43,326 bases of DNA from Anaerolineaceae bacterium (GTDB lineage Bacteria; Chloroflexota; Anaerolineae; Anaerolineales; Anaerolineaceae). A program made the translations under genes and the position numbers. The notes beneath the pieces were generated by a model, which was not told the origin of the DNA, did no database searches, and worked only from the letters and a program-made list of their open reading frames with translations. Shown piece after piece: positions 24,474 through 32,991 of the stretch (positions are counted from its first letter, which is position 1; every line of letters starts with the position of its first letter). Where the stretch lies: the NCBI GenBank assembly GCA_003563055.1, contig PWSY01000074.1, positions 1 through 43,326 of the forward strand. Reading direction: 5' to 3'.

Positions 24474-25481
24474 ATGAAACATTTTGGAACAATTATTGGT
24501 ACCGGGCGATATATCCCGGAAAATGAGATTACCAACGAAACATTTGCCAGTTGGATGGTTGAGGTCAGCCCGAACCTGGTAGAGGTTGTGGGGAAATTCG
24601 AGTCAAGCACCAACATTAAAACACGTTTTTACGCGCCGGATGATTGGGCAACCTCTGATCTGGCTGTTGAGGCAGGTAAAGCGGCTTTAGATGATGCTGG
24701 AATCACACCTGAGGATGTTGATCTCATTATCCTGGGTACTGATTCGCCCGATTACATCACACCTGCTAGTTCTGTTGTTGTACAGCACAAATTAGGGGCG
24801 GTAAAGGCCGGCACCTTTGATGTTGGCTGTGCATGCGCAAGTTTTCCTACCGGGTTGGCACTTGCTTCTGGCCTGATCAGCACCAACCCCAATCTCAAAA
24901 ACATATTGGTGATTGGTGCCTACATGATGCACAGACTTGCAGATGTGAAGCAAGATGTGATCAGCTTTTTCTATGGGGACGGGGCTGGGGCGGCTGTGAT
25001 GGTGCCAGCCAACAAACCCGGGTTTATCTCATCTGCTTTTTTTGCAGACGGCTCATACTATCCCAACTGGGGGATATATGCCGGCGGAACAGCAGAACCT
25101 GCCACCTGTGAAAATGTTCAGAGTGGAAAAACGAAGGTCAAATTGGTGACACCTTTTCCGCCCGAGGTCAATAATGTGGGCTGGCCGCAGCGCATTCGAG
25201 AGGTGGCAGAAAATGGTGGTTTTAAAATTGATGAAATTGACTTTGTGATCTTCACCCAGGTGCGTCTGAGCAGTATTGAATTGGTTATGTCAGAGATCGG
25301 GCTGCCCCTTGAAAAAGCTCACTGGATCATGGATAAATGGGGATACACCGGTTCAGCTTGTTTGCCAATTGCTTTTGATGATGCCAGAAAACTTGGAAAA
25401 ATCCAATCCGGTGATCTGGTTGTATTTGTGGGGTCAGGCGTTGGTTACAACCAGGCTGCCGTAGCTCTTCGGATGCCGTGA
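24474..25481 (+). CDS. KAS III-like condensing enzyme with altered active site
   Basis: 335 residues, thiolase fold of the FabH/HMG-CoA-synthase-like type. N-terminus FGTIIGTGRYIPENEITN is FabH-like. The nucleophile Cys121 lies in FDVGCACASF (FabH: FDxxAACxGF). The FabH His position (IPHQAN) reads IFTQVR, Thr261, and the Asn position (GNTSAA) reads GYTGSA, Tyr291; the 30-residue distance between them equals that in E. coli FabH (244/274), so the alignment is firm. It probably cannot run the normal malonyl decarboxylation. Located between an SDR and a CoA-transferase, with thiolase and DUF35 genes following. GAAGGAG precedes the ATG. Confidence 0.85.
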   Translation: MKHFGTIIGTGRYIPENEITNETFASWMVEVSPNLVEVVGKFESSTNIKTRFYAPDDWATSDLAVEAGKAALDDAGITPEDVDLIILGTDSPDYITPASSVVVQHKLGAVKAGTFDVGCACASFPTGLALASGLISTNPNLKNILVIGAYMMHRLADVKQDVISFFYGDGAGAAVMVPANKPGFISSAFFADGSYYPNWGIYAGGTAEPATCENVQSGKTKVKLVTPFPPEVNNVGWPQRIREVAENGGFKIDEIDFVIFTQVRLSSIELVMSEIGLPLEKAHWIMDKWGYTGSACLPIAFDDARKLGKIQSGDLVVFVGSGVGYNQAAVALRMP

Positions 25482-25500
25482 GATAAGAGAGGTCCTCAAT

Positions 25501-26817
25501 ATGGAAAAAGCGCGTACTTATCAGGAAAAAACGCTCACACTGGCTGAGGCCGCAGGTTTAATTAAATCTGGTCAAACGATTGGTGTAGGGATTGCCGGCG
25601 CAGAACCGGTTGGATTATTGACTGAAATGGCAAACCATGCCCTAAATCTGGAAAACGTTCATTTCTGGACCTGTCTGCCAATGCGCGTGTACGATGTTTT
25701 TGCCAGAAGTGAAATGGCAGGTCATGTATTCAATGAGAACTGGTTTTACAGTCCATCAGATCGACATGTGCATCATGAGGGGCGTGTGTCCTACATCCCT
25801 AACAACCTCCATCGGGCTGCGGCAGACAAACTCTATGCGACCAAGGGTAAACTGGATGTTTGTTTTGCGACAGCAACACCGCCCAATGCAGAAGGTTATA
25901 TGTCACTCTCTTTGGGCTTAATCGTCCAAAAGGATTTGCTTGAGGCAGCTGACTTAAAAATCGTAGAAATCAACCAGAACCTGCCCTGGACAAATGGGGA
26001 CACGCTGGTGCATGTGTCAGAGATTGATTATCTGGTAGAAAACCATGTCCCCCTGGTAGAGTTGCCTTCAGCCCCACCAAGTGACCTTGAAAAAGAAATT
26101 GGCGGCTATATCGCTGAATTGATTGAAGATGGGTCAACCCTTCAACTGGGTATAGGCGGCATCCCCAACGCAATCACAGCGTTTATTATGGACCGTCATG
26201 ATTTGGGAATTCATACCGAGATGATTGTGGATGGGATGGTTGACCTGGTAGAAGCGGGTGTGGTGACCAATCGCAAAAAGACGCTGCACCCCGGAAAAAT
26301 TATTGGTGCTTTTGCTTTAGGAACGCAAAAACTGTATGACTTTCTTGACCATAATGAGGATGTAGAACTGTATCGAGGCCGCTACACCAACGATCCGTAT
26401 GTCATTGCCAAGAATAACCAGATGATCAGCGTGAATACCGCTTTGCAGGTGGATATTCTCGGCCAGGTTTGTTCTCAAAGTATTGGGACACGTCAGTTTA
26501 GTGGCACAGGAGGTCAACTGGATACACACCGAGGGGCCCAAATGTCTTCGGGAGGGCGGGGGATTATTGCATTACGGTCGACAGCCAAAAATGGTTGCAT
26601 ATCTACAATCATCCCTACACTGGCACCCGGCGCAGCGGTAACAGTGCCCAGCCAGGATGTTGACACGATCATCACAGAATATGGCGTGGCGGAACTGCGT
26701 GGCCGCTGTGTCAAAGATCGCATGGAAGCTTTGGTTCGCATTGCGCATCCGAATTATCGGGATTGGATCAGAGACGAAGCGCAACGTTTGGGGATCGTCC
26801 CTAAAACTCAGTTTTAA
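25501..26817 (+). CDS. Family I CoA-transferase (acetyl-CoA hydrolase / 4-hydroxybutyrate CoA-transferase type)
   Basis: 438 residues. Moves CoA between acyl groups, usually from acetyl-CoA to a free acid. Parts seen: ATATPPNAEGYMSLSLG, LQLGIGGIPNAITAF, the catalytic glutamate in HTEM (Glu240) followed by VDGMVDL, and C-terminal ITEYGVAELRGR. Closest in look to AbfT/Cat2 enzymes. In this cluster it most likely activates the imported acid or recycles the product. 19 nt after the KAS III-like gene; next gene 15 nt on. Confidence 0.9.
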   Translation: MEKARTYQEKTLTLAEAAGLIKSGQTIGVGIAGAEPVGLLTEMANHALNLENVHFWTCLPMRVYDVFARSEMAGHVFNENWFYSPSDRHVHHEGRVSYIPNNLHRAAADKLYATKGKLDVCFATATPPNAEGYMSLSLGLIVQKDLLEAADLKIVEINQNLPWTNGDTLVHVSEIDYLVENHVPLVELPSAPPSDLEKEIGGYIAELIEDGSTLQLGIGGIPNAITAFIMDRHDLGIHTEMIVDGMVDLVEAGVVTNRKKTLHPGKIIGAFALGTQKLYDFLDHNEDVELYRGRYTNDPYVIAKNNQMISVNTALQVDILGQVCSQSIGTRQFSGTGGQLDTHRGAQMSSGGRGIIALRSTAKNGCISTIIPTLAPGAAVTVPSQDVDTIITEYGVAELRGRCVKDRMEALVRIAHPNYRDWIRDEAQRLGIVPKTQF

Positions 26818-26832
26818 TTCAGGAGAGCATTT

Positions 26833-27159
26833 ATGGAAAAAATTATTGGAAAGTGGATACAGGCCAAGGGACAGGCATACGAGGGGTTATGGTTTGAATT
26901 TAAGACAGATGGCACCTTCACTGCTGAATACCCGGCTATGGGCATTGTCTCAAATGGCACCTACCAAACGGATGGTAACAGGATAGTGATTAACCAGGAA
27001 GAACACACCTTGGGTCTGACTGGGCAATTTAAAGGGTTATATCAGATAGATGGTGAGACATTAAAAATGGCTTTATCCAGCGGCCCGGGTCAAAAACAGC
27101 CCGATGACCTTTCTGAGGCAAGATTGTACCTTAATTCAACATCATTAAAAGGTGAATAA
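26833..27159 (+). CDS. Small lipocalin-like beta-barrel protein
   Basis: 108 residues, no signal peptide. Begins IIGKWIQAKGQAYEGLWFEF and continues with alternating beta strands and turns (GTFTAEYPAM, SNGTYQTDGNRIVI, GLYQIDGETLKM), the pattern of short lipocalin-like domains that hold hydrophobic ligands. GAGAG lies before the ATG. Its stop TAA is one base from the thiolase ATG, and it carries the thiolase ribosome site at its end, so it is a full member of the operon. Ligand binding is inferred from fold resemblance only. Confidence 0.7.
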   Translation: MEKIIGKWIQAKGQAYEGLWFEFKTDGTFTAEYPAMGIVSNGTYQTDGNRIVINQEEHTLGLTGQFKGLYQIDGETLKMALSSGPGQKQPDDLSEARLYLNSTSLKGE

Positions 27160-27160
27160 T

Positions 27161-28426
27161 ATGCGTCAATCAAATTGGGCAAGGGAAGTTGCTGTTGTTG
27201 GTGTTGGGATGAGTAAATTCGGGGCATTCCCTGAACAAAGCTCACGTGATTTATTTGTGGAAGCCTTTTTAGAATTACGGGACATAATCGATAAAGATTT
27301 TGAACTCGATCAAATCGACGCATTTTATTTAGGAAATTTCAGCAGTGATCAATTTGAGAAGCAAGCGCATTTAGCCCCGATCCTGGCAAACTGGGTAGGT
27401 CTTTCGCCCATTCCTGCTGTACGTGTTGAAGGCGCGTGTGCCAGCGGTGGCATTGCCATACGGCAGGGAGCCCTAGCGATTGCCGCCGGTCTGGCTGATG
27501 TGGTGCTGGTGGGGGGTGTTGAAAAAATGACAGACCTTGAAATTGCAGAGGTCACCGAAGCACTGGCAACTGCAGCTGACACATTGTATGAAATACCGGC
27601 CGGGTTTACATTCCCCGGGTTCTATGCTGCTATGGCTTCAGCTTATATGACGGAATTTGGGGCGGATCAAAAAGCATTCCACCAGGTTTGCATTAAAAAC
27701 CACCAGAACGGTGCGCTTAATCCAAAAGCGCAATACAATCAGACCATTGCCCAAATCATGGCGGCGAAAAAAGCTCGGGCAGTTCAAAAGGGAAAACCTT
27801 CTCCAGAGTGGGAGAATGAGGGCTCATTTTTAAGTGATCCCAGAGCGAACCCAAGCATTGCCTGGCCGCTGAGCTTGTTTGATTGCTCGCCGGTAACAGA
27901 TGGCAGTGCTGTACTTTTATTAACAGAATCCAAAAAGGCCAAACAATTTACAGATCATCCCCTTTACCTGGTCGGCAGCGGACAGGCCAGCGATGGGGCA
28001 TTAAATGAACGCAAAACCCTCTTCAATATTCCAGCAGCTGTTACAGCAGCGAAGCATGCCTATGCCATGGCAGGTCTGAAACCAGAGCAAATTGACCTGG
28101 CGGAAGTACATGATTGTTTTACCATAGCTGAGATCATGGCAAGTGAAGATTTAGGATTTTTTGATCGTGGCGAAGGCTGGAAAGCTGCTCTTGATGGAAA
28201 GACCCGGCGCGATGGGCCACGACCTATCAACACCTCCGGTGGATTGAAAGCAAAGGGCCATCCGGTTGGCGCCTCAGGTATTGGACAAGTGGTTGAATTG
28301 TGGAAACAGTTGCGCGGTGAAGCAGGCGAGCGCCAGGTAGAAGGTGATCCACAGATCGGGTTGGCGCATAATGTCGGCGGGACCGGGCAGACCTGTGTGG
28401 TAAATATCCTGGAAAGAAGAAATTAA
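27161..28426 (+). CDS. SCP-x/archaeal-type thiolase
   Basis: 421 residues. Thiolase family: nucleophile Cys93 in VEGACASGG, His317 in EVHDCFTIAE, His367 in KGHPVGASG, and a C-terminal HNVGGTGQTC with Cys412. The HDCF and HNVGG forms are those of SCP-x and archaeal acetoacetyl-CoA thiolases, which work with a DUF35 partner encoded next to them; that partner is the next gene here. It would cleave or form a C-C bond in an acyl-CoA. ATG 27161 chosen (AAAAGGTGA 6 nt upstream); a GTG 9 nt earlier lies inside the ribosome site. Confidence 0.9.
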   Translation: MRQSNWAREVAVVGVGMSKFGAFPEQSSRDLFVEAFLELRDIIDKDFELDQIDAFYLGNFSSDQFEKQAHLAPILANWVGLSPIPAVRVEGACASGGIAIRQGALAIAAGLADVVLVGGVEKMTDLEIAEVTEALATAADTLYEIPAGFTFPGFYAAMASAYMTEFGADQKAFHQVCIKNHQNGALNPKAQYNQTIAQIMAAKKARAVQKGKPSPEWENEGSFLSDPRANPSIAWPLSLFDCSPVTDGSAVLLLTESKKAKQFTDHPLYLVGSGQASDGALNERKTLFNIPAAVTAAKHAYAMAGLKPEQIDLAEVHDCFTIAEIMASEDLGFFDRGEGWKAALDGKTRRDGPRPINTSGGLKAKGHPVGASGIGQVVELWKQLRGEAGERQVEGDPQIGLAHNVGGTGQTCVVNILERRN

Positions 28427-28427
28427 C

Positions 28428-28844
28428 ATGAGCAAATATGCAATGAACAGTAAGGATTTTTATCTTGCGCTAGCAGAGAAAAAATTAATCGGTTCGAGTT
28501 GTCAGGTTTGTGGATTGCAGCAGGTTCCACAACGAAAACTATGCCCGCAATGCCATGCAGAAAACACCCAGATTACCACCTTCTCAGGAAAGGGTACCCT
28601 GGCAGCCTTTACGGTTATCCGTGTACCACCAATGCACATGGCTAGAGCAGGATATGGTTCAAAAACGCCCTATTGTGTGGGTATTGTGGCATTGGAGGAA
28701 GGCCCCAGTGTTTCTGCACAAATTCTGAATGTTGATTTGGCTAATCCCGATGAGATTAGTATAGGGATGCCGCTAAGAATGACAACCATAAAGCGAGAAT
28801 CAGATCCAAGCGAGCGGACCTATCTCGCTTTTGAACCCTGTTGA
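28428..28844 (+). CDS. DUF35 Zn-ribbon/OB-fold protein (thiolase partner)
   Basis: 138 residues. N-terminal helix, rubredoxin-like zinc knuckle CQVCGLQQVPQRKLCPQC (two CxxC pairs), then an OB-fold (GKGTLAAFTVIRVPP, YCVGIVALEEGP). In archaeal thiolase/HMG-CoA synthase complexes and in PhlACB this protein bridges the enzymes and helps pass CoA esters between them. It starts one base after the thiolase stop, so both should be made together. Confidence 0.9.
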   Translation: MSKYAMNSKDFYLALAEKKLIGSSCQVCGLQQVPQRKLCPQCHAENTQITTFSGKGTLAAFTVIRVPPMHMARAGYGSKTPYCVGIVALEEGPSVSAQILNVDLANPDEISIGMPLRMTTIKRESDPSERTYLAFEPC

Positions 28845-28863
28845 TCAGTAAGGATTGAGCAAA

Positions 28864-29667
28864 ATGCCTCATGTAGAAGTGAATGACATCAACATTTACT
28901 ACGAACTTTCCGGCCCTAAAGGCGCGCCTGTTTTGGTGCTCTCAAATGGCATCATGATGAGTACAGCCAGCTGGGGATTTCAACAAGCTATACTGAGTGA
29001 ACATCTCCAGGTGCTTTTGTATGATTGTCGTGGTATGTGGCAGTCCGACCATCCTGAAGGCCCTTATTCGATGGAACAACATGCGGATGACCTGGCTGGT
29101 TTGCTGAGTGCTCTAGAAATTCAATCAGCGCATATTGGGGGCATCTCTTATGGGGCTGAAATCAGTATGGTGTTCGCCCTTAAATACCCGGCCAAAACCG
29201 AGTCTTTGATCGTGATTGATGGTGTCAGTGAGATCCACCCACTGCTAAAAGCGCAAACGGATCCGTGGTTAAAAGCCGCCGAACAAGAAGACCCTGAGCT
29301 GCTGTTGATGACTTCTTATCACCTGAATTTTTCGGGGGAGTGGATCAGGGCCAATCAACCCTTAATTGAGGCCTCCCTTGATCGCTTTGCAAAAATTGAC
29401 ATGAAGGCACTGGCGGATCTGATGAAAGCCTTTTTTGATCTCAATGTCACAGACAGGCTGGATGCGATCATTGTGCCAACCCTGATTGTCGTTGGTGAGA
29501 AAGACCTGATAAAAGGGGTGGACTATGCAGATATTATCGCAAGGCACATCAAAAACAGCGAGTTAGCCATTATCCCCGGGGCTGGACATGCCCTGTGTTT
29601 GGAAAAACCAGCTGTGCTAAATTCATTACTGCTGGGTTTTGTTCTAAAGAATGCCAATCAATCCTAA
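28864..29667 (+). CDS. Alpha/beta hydrolase (enol-lactonase/esterase-like)
   Basis: 267 residues. Catalytic triad visible: Ser95 in GGISYGAEIS, Asp214 in VGEKDLI, His242 in GAGHALCLEKP; oxyanion region LSNGIMMSTASW. Overall resembles 3-oxoadipate enol-lactonase/PcaD-like hydrolases, a broad group, so it may open a lactone or cleave an ester or C-C bond of the pathway substrate. ATG 28864 preferred (AAGGA 9 nt upstream) over a TTG at 28855. Intracellular. Last enzyme gene before the transporter genes. Confidence 0.87.
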   Translation: MPHVEVNDINIYYELSGPKGAPVLVLSNGIMMSTASWGFQQAILSEHLQVLLYDCRGMWQSDHPEGPYSMEQHADDLAGLLSALEIQSAHIGGISYGAEISMVFALKYPAKTESLIVIDGVSEIHPLLKAQTDPWLKAAEQEDPELLLMTSYHLNFSGEWIRANQPLIEASLDRFAKIDMKALADLMKAFFDLNVTDRLDAIIVPTLIVVGEKDLIKGVDYADIIARHIKNSELAIIPGAGHALCLEKPAVLNSLLLGFVLKNANQS

Positions 29668-29754
29668 ACCAAGGAGGTGAAAATACCCAAACTATTGCGC
29701 TTGAGATCACGTCCAATTAAACCGTTTATCAAAAAATAAGAAGGAGTAATTAGA

Positions 29755-31197
29755 ATGAAGAAACTATTGTCAATTTTAATGACCATCATGGTCATCATTC
29801 CATTGCTGCTCACATCGTGTGTTCAGCAAATTGAAGAGGTGCCAGAACCCCCGGCGGAAGAACCGGTGGTTGAGGAACCGGTAGTCGAAGAACCTGTGGT
29901 GGAAGAACCTGAGGTTGAAGAGCCCGAGATAGAAGAACCCGAAGTGGAAGAGCCAGAGGTCGAGGAGCCCGAGGTAGAAGAGCCGGCAGAATTAGGTCCA
30001 GTACTGAAAATTGGCCAAATTTCAATGCTCTCTGGTGCCATGGCATTGTATGGGGAACAGCAGGTGCGAGGTTTTCAACTGGGGCTGGAGTGGATGTCTG
30101 GTGGCGAAACTGATGAAAACGGGAATTACATTATCGCCAACAGGCCGATTGAAGTGATTACCAAGGATGATGAAGGTAATCCCGAAAAAGGTGTGGCCCT
30201 TGCTTTGGAGTTAATTGAAAAAGATGGGGTTGAACTTCTCCAGGGTCCTGTTGCCTCTGGTGTTGCGGCAGCATTGACAACCGTAGCTGAGCAGAATGAA
30301 ATCATCTTGATGGTTGACCCGGCTGCTTCTGCCTTTATCACCGGTGAATATTTTAACCCTTATGTATTCCGAACCTCCCGGACAAACTTTGATGACACAC
30401 TGGTGATCGCAAAATACCTGGTTGAAAATATCGGCCCCACATTTGCCCATATTGGGATTGACAATGCCTTTGGGCAGGGCTCGGGGATTGCTTTAGCCTA
30501 TTCGGTCGAACAATTTGGTGGTGAAGTGGTGGCTGATATTTATGCACCCTTTGATACCACCGATTTCACCCCATATATCCAGCAAGCCATGGACAGTGGT
30601 GCAGAAAATCTCTTCCTAACCTGGGCCGGTGTGGGTTATGTGACCCTCTTCCAGCAGTTGGATGACCTCGGCGCACTGGAAGAAATGACGGTTGCAACCG
30701 GTTACGGTGACAACGCCTCATTTGCAGCGGTTTATGGCGCAGCACTTGGTCAGATCGGTCTGAATGTTTACCACTATACCGTTCCAGAAACAGAAGTTAA
30801 TGATTGGCTGACTGAACGGCACTTTGAGCTTTATAATGAACCGCCAGACCTGTTCACTGCCGGCGGTATGGCTTCAGCTATCGCGTTGGCAACCGCTTTG
30901 GAAATGACCGGTGGCGACACCTCACCTGAGGCGATGATCCAGGCTTTAGAGGGCTTGAAATTTGAGGGGCCAAAGGGAACCTACTATATCCGCCCCGAAG
31001 ATCATGTTTGTGAACAACCAATGAACATTTTGCAATTGGTAAATCTTGAGCCTGACTTAACTGGCGATGGGATTAATACCTATGAGTTCTTCGAGACGGT
31101 CTATGTCTCTGCGTACGATGAACTAGGTGTTCCCTGCACGCTTGTGGGTGATTATGCAGATCGCTGTGGTGACCTGCCGACGATATCGAGCGACTAA
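29755..31197 (+). CDS. livJ: Liv-type ABC transporter substrate-binding lipoprotein
   Basis: 480 residues. Lipobox LLTSC with lipidated Cys22, then an extended Glu/Pro/Val spacer of pentapeptide repeats (residues about 35-74), then a type I periplasmic binding domain: LKIGQISMLSGAMALYGEQ, then EVITKDDEGNPEKG and AHIGIDNAFGQGSG. The family (HAAT) binds amino acids, but many members take aromatic acids, amides or short fatty acids; position after CoA enzymes suggests an organic acid. AGGAG precedes the ATG. A 10-bp hairpin and a MITE separate it from livG, which may let the binding protein be made in excess over the membrane parts. Confidence 0.9.
   Translation: MKKLLSILMTIMVIIPLLLTSCVQQIEEVPEPPAEEPVVEEPVVEEPVVEEPEVEEPEIEEPEVEEPEVEEPEVEEPAELGPVLKIGQISMLSGAMALYGEQQVRGFQLGLEWMSGGETDENGNYIIANRPIEVITKDDEGNPEKGVALALELIEKDGVELLQGPVASGVAAALTTVAEQNEIILMVDPAASAFITGEYFNPYVFRTSRTNFDDTLVIAKYLVENIGPTFAHIGIDNAFGQGSGIALAYSVEQFGGEVVADIYAPFDTTDFTPYIQQAMDSGAENLFLTWAGVGYVTLFQQLDDLGALEEMTVATGYGDNASFAAVYGAALGQIGLNVYHYTVPETEVNDWLTERHFELYNEPPDLFTAGGMASAIALATALEMTGGDTSPEAMIQALEGLKFEGPKGTYYIRPEDHVCEQPMNILQLVNLEPDLTGDGINTYEFFETVYVSAYDELGVPCTLVGDYADRCGDLPTISSD
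29857..29976 (+). repeat. Eight 15-bp units encoding the EEPVV-type spacer of LivJ
   Basis: Eight consecutive codon-level repeats of EEP[VE][VI] (three EEPVV, one EEPEV, one EEPEI, three EEPEV). Synonymous codons differ between units, so the protein repeat is maintained despite DNA drift. Forms a stiff, acidic tether between the lipid anchor and the binding domain. Confidence 0.9.
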
Positions 31198-31220
31198 AAC
31201 ACGAACCTTAACCTGATCAA

Positions 31221-31244
31221 GGGAGGGCCAACTCTGGCCCTCCC
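31221..31244 (+). terminator. Hairpin after livJ
   Basis: Perfect 10-bp stem GGGAGGGCCA/TGGCCCTCCC with loop ACTC, 23 nt after the livJ stop. No U-tract follows, so it more likely protects the livJ mRNA 3' end or slows transcription than fully terminates it. Confidence 0.6.
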
Positions 31245-31310
31245 TCCAGGAAAGACACTGATAATAAAATGATTGTGCCGAAAATAGCTTTTTTAAATTA
31301 TTGAATTATT

Positions 31311-31412
31311 GTAACTACTCAGCATGCGAGGGAATAGGGGGGTGTGGTGTGGCAGCTTCGCCGCCACACCACACCCCCCTCCCTTCAGAAGCAGGGCTGC
31401 CTGAGTAGTTAC
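31311..31412. mobile_element. MITE-like element, copy C, with 8-bp target duplication
   Basis: 102-bp element with perfect 12-bp terminal inverted repeats GTAACTACTCAG/CTGAGTAGTTAC and perfect 8-bp flanking direct repeats GAATTATT (31303-31310, 31413-31420). Inside is an almost uninterrupted palindrome, GGGGGGTGTGGTGTGGC paired with its complement around a 9-nt loop. It is inserted between livJ and livG, so its hairpin becomes part of the operon mRNA unless livG has its own promoter (a TATAAT is at 31442-31447). Confidence 0.92.
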
Positions 31413-31471
31413 GAATTATTTTATCTTGTGAAATCTATGTCTATAATGGCATTAATGATAAAGGGTAGCAT

Positions 31472-32242
31472 ATGACGAAAAACATCATTCTTAGAGCAGA
31501 AAACCTGAGAAAAGCTTTCGGTGGATTGATTGCCGTTGATGATGTCAGCATTGAAGTGCAGCAAAAAACAATGCATGCAATCATCGGCCCAAACGGTGCT
31601 GGTAAAACAACGTTATTTAATTTGTTGAGCGGCACAATGCCCCCTACGAAGGGCAAAGTGTATTACAAAGATAATGAAATTACCAGCCTACCACCCCATC
31701 AAAGAGCGCATTTAGGCATCGGGCGTTCCTTTCAGATCACCAATATTTTTCCAAACCTGACCGTATTAGAAAATGTACGTTTGGCCGCACAGGCACTCGG
31801 TGGCGATAATTTTCGTTTTCTCAGCCATGTAGGCACCTTTGGTGATTATATAGATAAAGCCATGGCGGTGCTGGCCCAGGTTGGCCTTGCGGGCCAGGAA
31901 AATGTTTACGCACGCAGCCTGGCCCATGGTGAAAAAAGAAAACTGGAACTGGGGATCATGCTGGCCTGTGACCCGGAGCTACTTTTATTCGATGAGCCAA
32001 CCGCCGGCATGTCTTCAGAGCAGGTTCCGGAATTAATTGAAATCATCAAGAAAGTGGTCAATAGGAAGGAAAGAACAGCCATCCTGGTTGAACACCGCAT
32101 GGACATGGTGATGAATATATCGGACTTTATTACCGTGATGAGCCAAGGGAATGTGATTGCGGAAGGAACCCCTCAAGAAATTGCCAATAACCAGCTGGTG
32201 CAAAAAGCTTATCTTGGTGATTTTTACGGAGAACTTTTATGA
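31472..32242 (+). CDS. livG: Liv-type ABC transporter ATPase
   Basis: 256 residues. Walker A GPNGAGKT (39-46), the LivG-specific insertion with GIGRSFQITNIFPNLTVLENV, signature LAHGEKRKLELG (a variant of LSYGQQR), Walker B LLLFDEPTAGM, H-loop EHRMDMV. C-terminal KAYLGDFYGE is typical of LivG. Works as a heterodimer with LivF. Its stop overlaps the livF ATG (ATGA). Confidence 0.93.
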   Translation: MTKNIILRAENLRKAFGGLIAVDDVSIEVQQKTMHAIIGPNGAGKTTLFNLLSGTMPPTKGKVYYKDNEITSLPPHQRAHLGIGRSFQITNIFPNLTVLENVRLAAQALGGDNFRFLSHVGTFGDYIDKAMAVLAQVGLAGQENVYARSLAHGEKRKLELGIMLACDPELLLFDEPTAGMSSEQVPELIEIIKKVVNRKERTAILVEHRMDMVMNISDFITVMSQGNVIAEGTPQEIANNQLVQKAYLGDFYGELL

Positions 32243-32991
32243 AACAAACGCAAAAGACGGATTTGATCCTGATTGTGGACCATATCCAAACCTATATAGA
32301 ACAGTTTCACATATTGCAAAATGTCAGCGTAGAAGTACCACGTAATTCAATCACAGTGATGCTGGGACGTAATGGCGCTGGTAAAACGACCACCTTGAAA
32401 TCCATCTTGGGCCTGACACCACCCCGAGAAGGGAAGATTATCTTTGATGGTATGGAGATTCAAGGAAAACGTGCCTTTAATATCGTTAACCTAGGGATTG
32501 GTTTTGTACCTGAACACCGTGCCATTTTTCGTCAACTTTCAGTGTTTGAGAATTTAAAACTGGCTGAAAGGACTAAGGGTGATCTTGACCGCAGTGGCGA
32601 TTTTATTTTTGATCTTTTTCCGGACCTGAAACGGTTAATAAAACTTCCCGGGAACCACCTTTCGGGTGGTCAACAGCAGATGCTAGCTGTCGCCCGGGCA
32701 TTGGTGCCGGAGAACAAACTCTTGTTAATCGATGAACCCAGTGAAGGGTTGGCCCCCATTTTGATTCAACAGATGATGGAAGCCATCCAAAAGCTGAGTG
32801 CCACGACAACCGTTCTGCTTGTTGAGCAGAATTTCATTATGGCCAGCCAACTGGCAGATTATTACTACATCATCGATGATGGAAAAAGTGTGCATAATGG
32901 CTTGATGAAAGACCTGATAAAAAATGAAGACCTTGTTAAGGAATACCTGGGGGCAACAGCGGGCAAAGTTGTCAGTGGAGGACTTCAATGA
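32239..32991 (+). CDS. livF: Liv-type ABC transporter ATPase
   Basis: 250 residues. Walker A GRNGAGKTT, LivF-typical GIGFVPEHRAIFRQLSVFENL, signature LSGGQQQMLAVARAL, Walker B LLIDEPSEGLAP, H-loop EQNF. An N-terminal stretch of about 10 residues (MKQTQKTDLI) precedes the ABC core. Overlaps livG and livH by 4 bases on either side, showing translational coupling. Confidence 0.93.
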   Translation: MKQTQKTDLILIVDHIQTYIEQFHILQNVSVEVPRNSITVMLGRNGAGKTTTLKSILGLTPPREGKIIFDGMEIQGKRAFNIVNLGIGFVPEHRAIFRQLSVFENLKLAERTKGDLDRSGDFIFDLFPDLKRLIKLPGNHLSGGQQQMLAVARALVPENKLLLIDEPSEGLAPILIQQMMEAIQKLSATTTVLLVEQNFIMASQLADYYYIIDDGKSVHNGLMKDLIKNEDLVKEYLGATAGKVVSGGLQ

